From CAYSUS01 sp964434165 (GTDB lineage Bacteria; Planctomycetota; Planctomycetia; Pirellulales; Thermoguttaceae): a stretch of DNA of 9,587 bases. Each line of letters opens with the position of its first letter. The stretch's first letter is position 1. The notes beneath the pieces were generated by a model. That model was not told the origin of the DNA and searched no databases. It saw only the letters and a list, made by a program, of their open reading frames with translations. The position numbers and the translations under genes were made by a program. Where the stretch lies: the NCBI GenBank assembly GCA_964434165.1, contig CAYSUS010000175.1, positions 1-9,587 of the forward strand, in the 5' to 3' direction. Shown in pieces: positions 7,168 to 9,587 of this stretch.

Positions 7168-7335
7168 TATCGTCGGTCCATTCGCCTGGCGCAAGGCCGT
7201 GCGGGCCACCGGCGCGGTAGCCAGTCACCGCCTCAAACCTGCCGGGGAGTTGGAACTACACTGCGGCGCCCAGGGCGTCACCGATGGCCAGGCCAACAAG
7301 GGTTCCACGTTGGCGATGGAGACTTGACATGGCTC

Positions 7336-7584
7336 TTACCTCCGGTAGTTGCCTGTTCTTGCCGACGCGCTCCCAACTCGGAGCGGTAGGTAGCAGAGCG
7401 GAACCCGATCTTCGTCGGCGCCATGGTCGATGATCACCTGGAGAACTGCCCGGACGTCATCTTCCAGCATCGTCGTGCAGTGCCTCAACGACGCGCGGTT
7501 GAGCATGCCGCCGTAAGCCGAGGCACCGTGGACAAGCTGACATCGCGTCAGGTAGTTCACCACCGCTTCGTTCCGCAGGCCCAT
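7336..7584 (-). CDS. Small hypothetical protein (82 aa) between rsmE and the draG pseudogene
   Basis: I do not recognise this protein. It starts 6 nt after the rsmE stop, and its TAA overlaps the Shine-Dalgarno sequence of the draG pseudogene (GGAGGTAAG), so it looks like the middle gene of a tight minus-strand operon. Third codon positions are mostly G or C, as in real genes here. The sequence (MGLRNEAVVNYLTRCQLVHG, later TTMLEDDVRAVLQVIIDHGA) suggests a mixed helical soluble protein with four cysteines and no membrane segment or signal peptide. The start lacks a good ribosome binding site, so coupling to rsmE is likely. It could be a remnant of a larger gene. Confidence 0.5.
   Translation of the reverse strand: MGLRNEAVVNYLTRCQLVHGASAYGGMLNRASLRHCTTMLEDDVRAVLQVIIDHGADEDRVPLCYLPLRVGSASARTGNYRR
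7338..7343 (-). promoter_or_regulatory. Strong ribosome binding site of the draG pseudogene
   Basis: GGAGGT on the minus strand lies 7 nt before the ATG at 7330 and overlaps the stop codon of the 82-aa ORF. It supports the chosen start of the ADP-ribosylglycohydrolase relic and suggests former translational coupling. Confidence 0.6.
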
Positions 7585-7590
7585 CGGTTC

Positions 7591-8397
7591 TCAACGCTCG
7601 CGGCGAGTATAATGACGACCTTGAACCTGGGGCTTCGGCGTTGGCCCCACCGCCAACGCGACGAGCACCAGGGCGGCCGTTTCGGTCCGCATGGTCCGCG
7701 CGCCCAGATCGACCGAGCGCCATCCGGTGCTGCTGGCCAGGGCGATCTCCTCCTCATCGAAGCCGCCTTCCGGGCCGATCGCCAGGAGGTACGGTCCGGC
7801 GCGCCGCTCGGCCGTCAGCTTCAGGGCAGACGGGTCGAAGTCGTCGCCACCCGGGTGCGCCACCAGCCGATCCGCGGCGGTGGGAGCGGACGCGAGCCAT
7901 ACCGGCCAGGCCAGCGGCGCCGCGACCTCCATCAGCCGGTTGCGCCCGCACTGCTTCGAGGACTCGATGACGGCGCGGCGGAGACGGTCGAGGGTCTTGG
8001 GTTCAGGCTGAGCCACGGAGCGCGCCGTGCGGAGCGGCACGAGGCGCGTGACGCCCAATTCGACGGCCTTCTCGACGAGCCACTTCTGCCGGTCCCCCTT
8101 GGGAAGGGCGACGCCCAGGATCACCTCGACCGGCAGTTCACGATCGACGTGCGCCCGGGAGAGAACCGTTAGCTCCAAGTCCGTGCGGCTCGTGGCGCGG
8201 ACCTCGGCCTCGATCTCGGCCCCCGAGCCGTCGAAGAGCACCACACGGTCGCCGGGCCGGGCCCTCATCACGTGAAGCAAGTGGTGCGCCTCGGGCCCCG
8301 AGAGCGTCGCCCGGTCGCCGAGGATGGGCGTTTCGGAGAAGTATCGGTCGGGCACGGGGATTCGGTGCTCTGGGGCGCCATCCCCCCTCTCCCGCAC
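7591..8397 (-). CDS. rsmE: 16S rRNA (uracil1498-N3)-methyltransferase RsmE
   Basis: RsmE methylates N3 of U1498 in the decoding region of 16S rRNA, using S-adenosylmethionine. It is a cytoplasmic SPOUT-fold enzyme with an N-terminal PUA-like domain. Visible family motifs are the N-terminal RYFSETPI and PEAHHLLHVMRARPGD (PUA-like part), then ALPKGDRQKWLVEKAVELGV. The SAM-binding knot is LLAIGPEGGFDEEE and LGARTMRTETAALVL. The full frame from GTG at 8397 gives 268 aa. An in-frame GTG at 8355 would start VPDRYFS and give 254 aa, closer to the usual length near 245-250, so the first 14 residues may not be translated. Neither start has a good ribosome binding site. The 82-aa ORF follows after 6 nt. 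It is divergent from the ATPase gene. Confidence 0.93.
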   Translation of the reverse strand: MRERGDGAPEHRIPVPDRYFSETPILGDRATLSGPEAHHLLHVMRARPGDRVVLFDGSGAEIEAEVRATSRTDLELTVLSRAHVDRELPVEVILGVALPKGDRQKWLVEKAVELGVTRLVPLRTARSVAQPEPKTLDRLRRAVIESSKQCGRNRLMEVAAPLAWPVWLASAPTAADRLVAHPGGDDFDPSALKLTAERRAGPYLLAIGPEGGFDEEEIALASSTGWRSVDLGARTMRTETAALVLVALAVGPTPKPQVQGRHYTRRER

Positions 8398-8455
8398 GCG
8401 GGAGTGGGCGGGGGCTTAAGTCAACTCACCTATCCTACCGATTACGAGAGAGTTA

Positions 8456-8467
8456 CGGAATATTCCG
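8456..8467. promoter_or_regulatory. Perfect 12-bp palindrome in the divergent promoter gap
   Basis: CGGAATATTCCG is a perfect palindrome lying 19 nt before the ATPase start, in the 89-bp gap between rsmE and the ExeA-type gene. The gap is more A/T-rich than the surroundings, as expected for promoters. A dimeric regulator could bind here. No matched pair of -35/-10 boxes is clear on either strand. Confidence 0.3.
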
Positions 8468-8486
8468 CAGACCAGGGGGCGCCGGC

Positions 8487-9290
8487 ATGTACGAGGACCA
8501 TTGGGGATTGCGCGAGGCGCCGTTTCGGACGTGCCTCGCCCCGCAGTTCTTCTACCAGAGCCCGACCCACGAAGAGGCGCTGGCGCGCCTGCACTTTCTG
8601 GCCGGCGAGCACCGGCGCCTGGGGCTTCTGTTGGGCGAGTCGGGCAGCGGCAAGTCGCTCGTGCTGGAGGTCTTCGCCCGGGAGCTGAAGCGCAAGGGCT
8701 TCGTGGTCGCGGGGGTCAATCTCTACGAGCTGAGCCCCAGGGAGATGCTCTGGCATCTGGCTGCCTCGCTGGGGCTGAATCTCTCTCTGGACGCGGCGGC
8801 GCCCTCGCTGTGGGGCGCGGTGGCGGACCGGCTGGCCGAGAACCGCTATCAGCAACTCGGCACGGCCGTTCTTCTGGACGACGCGGACCTCGCCGCAGAG
8901 GAGGTCCTCCGCCAGGTGGCGCGCCTGTGCCGCCTGGAGCCGACCGCCGACGCCCGGCTTACGTTCCTGCTCTCGGCGCGCCGCGAGGGCATGGCGCGCC
9001 TGGGACATGCCCTGTTGGAACTCGTGGAGCTGCGAATCGACCTGGAGCGGTGGGAGCCGTCCGACACGGAGGGCTACCTGCGCGACGCGCTGGCCAAGGC
9101 GGGCCACGCTGCGCCGGTCTTCAACTCCCTGGCCGTCTCGCGGATCCACGATCTCGCCCAGGGCGTGCCTCGCCGCGTCAGTCAACTCGCCGATCTCGCC
9201 CTGGCCGCCGGCGCCAGCCAGTCGCGGGCGCAGATCGACGGCGCAACGGTCGATGCCGTCTTCACGGAGCTGGCCGCGGTGGAGGTGTAG
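8487..9290 (+). CDS. ExeA-type AAA ATPase (general secretion pathway protein A-like)
   Basis: This 267-aa P-loop ATPase belongs to the AAA_22/ExeA group, which includes the ATPase part of the type II secretion assembly factor ExeA and transposon target-choice ATPases such as TniB/IstB relatives. The start MYEDHWGLREAPFRTCLAPQ is the classic ExeA opening (Y-x-x-x-x-G-L-x-x-x-P-F). Walker A is GESGSGKS (50-57). Walker B is AVLLDDAD (127-134), with Asp in place of the usual catalytic Glu. LTFLLSARRE is the sensor 1 region, and GVPRRVSQLADLAL carries the sensor 2 arginine. No transmembrane or peptidoglycan-binding domain follows, unlike full ExeA, so it is the stand-alone form. No secretion or transposase gene is visible beside it, so the role is open. 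A weak GGGGGCG precedes the ATG. Confidence 0.85.
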   Translation: MYEDHWGLREAPFRTCLAPQFFYQSPTHEEALARLHFLAGEHRRLGLLLGESGSGKSLVLEVFARELKRKGFVVAGVNLYELSPREMLWHLAASLGLNLSLDAAAPSLWGAVADRLAENRYQQLGTAVLLDDADLAAEEVLRQVARLCRLEPTADARLTFLLSARREGMARLGHALLELVELRIDLERWEPSDTEGYLRDALAKAGHAAPVFNSLAVSRIHDLAQGVPRRVSQLADLALAAGASQSRAQIDGATVDAVFTELAAVEV

Positions 9291-9334
9291 AGGTGAGAAG
9301 GAAGAGAAAAAAGCAAACGGAAAAAAGCGTAAAA

Positions 9335-9354
9335 GGACAGGCATCATTCATGCC
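9335..9354 (+). repeat. Direct repeat copy 1 (ACAGGCATCATT core)
   Basis: The 20 bp here match 9531-9550 at 17 positions, sharing the 12-bp core ACAGGCATCATT. This copy contains the palindrome GGCAT-CATTC-ATGCC. On the minus strand that hairpin is followed by a T-rich stretch and could act as a weak terminator for transcripts coming from the right. Confidence 0.6.
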
Positions 9355-9367
9355 AGAAAGGGAAAAG

Positions 9368-9435
9368 GAAGTCGGGTTGAGTTCCCCGACTCCCTCCCCT
9401 TCGAACCGTACGTGCGGTTCTCCCGCATACGGCTC
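9368..9435 (-). ncRNA. Second group II intron 3' end (domains V and VI), body outside the window or lost
   Basis: Domain V is the 33-nt hairpin 9435-9403. It starts GAGCCGTATG (AGC triad), has a short upper stem CGG/CCG around GAGAA, and closes CACGTACGGTTC. Domain VI follows with stem GTCGGG/CCCGAC (9390-9385 with 9376-9371) and loop GAACTCAA. The sequence differs from domain V of the intron at 4728-7167, so it is a different lineage. No bulged branch-point A and no clear AY 3' end are visible, which suggests decay. The 152 nt to the right contain no recognisable maturase end. Confidence 0.75.
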
Positions 9436-9530
9436 TCCGGTCGGTGGTCTCAGTGGCGTCGAGGCGGATGGGCGGCCTGCCAGGCGGCTTCAGAGAGGAA
9501 GCAGAGGAAGAAGAGCATGAAACAAGAAAC

Positions 9531-9550
9531 GAACAGGCATCATTTAGGCC
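9531..9550 (+). repeat. Direct repeat copy 2 (ACAGGCATCATT core)
   Basis: This is the partner of 9335-9354, with 17 of 20 positions identical and also preceded by a purine-rich, A-rich stretch. The two copies flank the domain V/VI fragment. They could be members of a dispersed REP-like family or duplicated ends of an insertion. Confidence 0.6.
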
Positions 9551-9587
9551 GACAGCACAGAGCCACGGACGAGGTCCCCGTGCCGTG

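Larger units (their letters stand above)
4642..7330 (-). pseudogene. ADP-ribosylglycohydrolase (DraG/ARH family) pseudogene, split by a group II intron
   Basis: Family members remove ADP-ribose from proteins or small molecules using a two-metal site. Exon 1 (7330-7168) reads MSSLHRQRGTLVGLAIGDAL, then GAAV, a stop, FQLPGRF and finally GLAPGEWTDD. Exon 2 (4727-4642) continues T-SMALALADSIGEVGW to ERYLKWW. Joining the exons at the intron ends restores the metal-binding motif WTDDTSMALALADS in frame across a split Thr codon (A|CC). A Shine-Dalgarno sequence GGAGG lies 7 nt before the ATG. Codon 25 is TAG (7258-7256) where Glu is usual (GDALGA-x-VEF). Similarity ends after about 83 codons, although the family is near 300 aa, so the catalytic C-terminal parts are missing. 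The gene is non-functional even if the intron splices. Family assignment is confident; whether the stop is real or a sequencing error cannot be told here. Confidence 0.85.
9291..9587. other. Gene-free right edge with purine-rich tracts, repeats and an intron 3' fragment
   Basis: No frame here looks like a protein on either strand. The region contains two purine-rich tracts (about 9291-9334 and 9490-9530), each ending in one copy of a 20-bp direct repeat. A group II domain V/VI lies between them on the minus strand. At 9565-9583 CACGG...CCGTG can form a small imperfect hairpin. Confidence 0.6.

Noticed and set aside
7037..7327. Plus-strand frame of 96 codons at the intron 5' end
   Set aside because: It is antisense to exon 1 of the ADP-ribosylglycohydrolase relic and to intron domain I; the minus-strand reading explains the sequence fully.
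9451..9457. CAGTGGC, which is the reverse complement of a B12-box core
   Set aside because: It stands alone, far from the transporter operon and next to an intron domain V, with no surrounding riboswitch structure visible.
1..9587. CRISPR array, tRNA or rRNA gene
   Set aside because: No regularly spaced repeats, no tRNA-like cloverleaf with CCA-proximal and T-loop signatures, and no rRNA-like stretches were seen on either strand.

Overview
The window is GC-rich bacterial DNA with dense genes, short intergenic gaps and strong G/C bias at third codon positions. A small AAA ATPase of the ExeA type, a histidine kinase with a Cys-rich PAS domain, and repeat and hairpin sequences between genes would suit Planctomycetota or a similar phylum. 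That placement is an inference from style, not proof.

Layout from left to right. Positions 1-326 hold no convincing gene. Positions 327-1574 (+) encode a soluble PAS/histidine kinase. It converges, across a hairpin-rich gap (1575-1728), on a minus-strand block. That block, read 5'->3' on the minus strand, is rsmE (8397-7591), a small unknown ORF (7584-7336), an ADP-ribosylglycohydrolase (DraG/ARH) pseudogene (7330-4642) interrupted by a complete group II intron (7167-4728), then btuF-, btuD- and btuC-like genes (4450-1729). Each adjacent pair of the three transporter genes overlaps by 4 bp. Divergent from rsmE, a 267-aa ExeA-type ATPase runs on the + strand (8487-9290). The right end (9291-9587) carries purine-rich DNA, a near-identical 20-bp direct repeat, and a second, different group II intron domain V/VI on the minus strand.

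The main result is the intron. Its 5' end (GTGCG at 7167) and 3' end (after CCTACACCAC at 4728) are fixed to the base, because joining the flanking exons restores the ADP-ribosylglycohydrolase signature GEWTDD-T-SMALALADSI in frame. The intron is 2440 nt and encodes an apparently intact 556-aa reverse transcriptase/maturase with a C-terminal HNH nuclease domain. Domain V with its AGC triad and domain VI with a candidate branch-point A are visible. The host gene is dead even after splicing: codon 25 is TAG where the family usually has Glu, and recognisable similarity stops 28 codons into the second exon.

The three transporter genes form a cobalamin/siderophore-type ABC importer: binding protein, ATPase and FecCD permease. 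No cobalamin riboswitch is visible upstream. RsmE is ordinary rRNA modification. The kinase and the ATPase are orphans here, with no response regulator or secretion partner in view.
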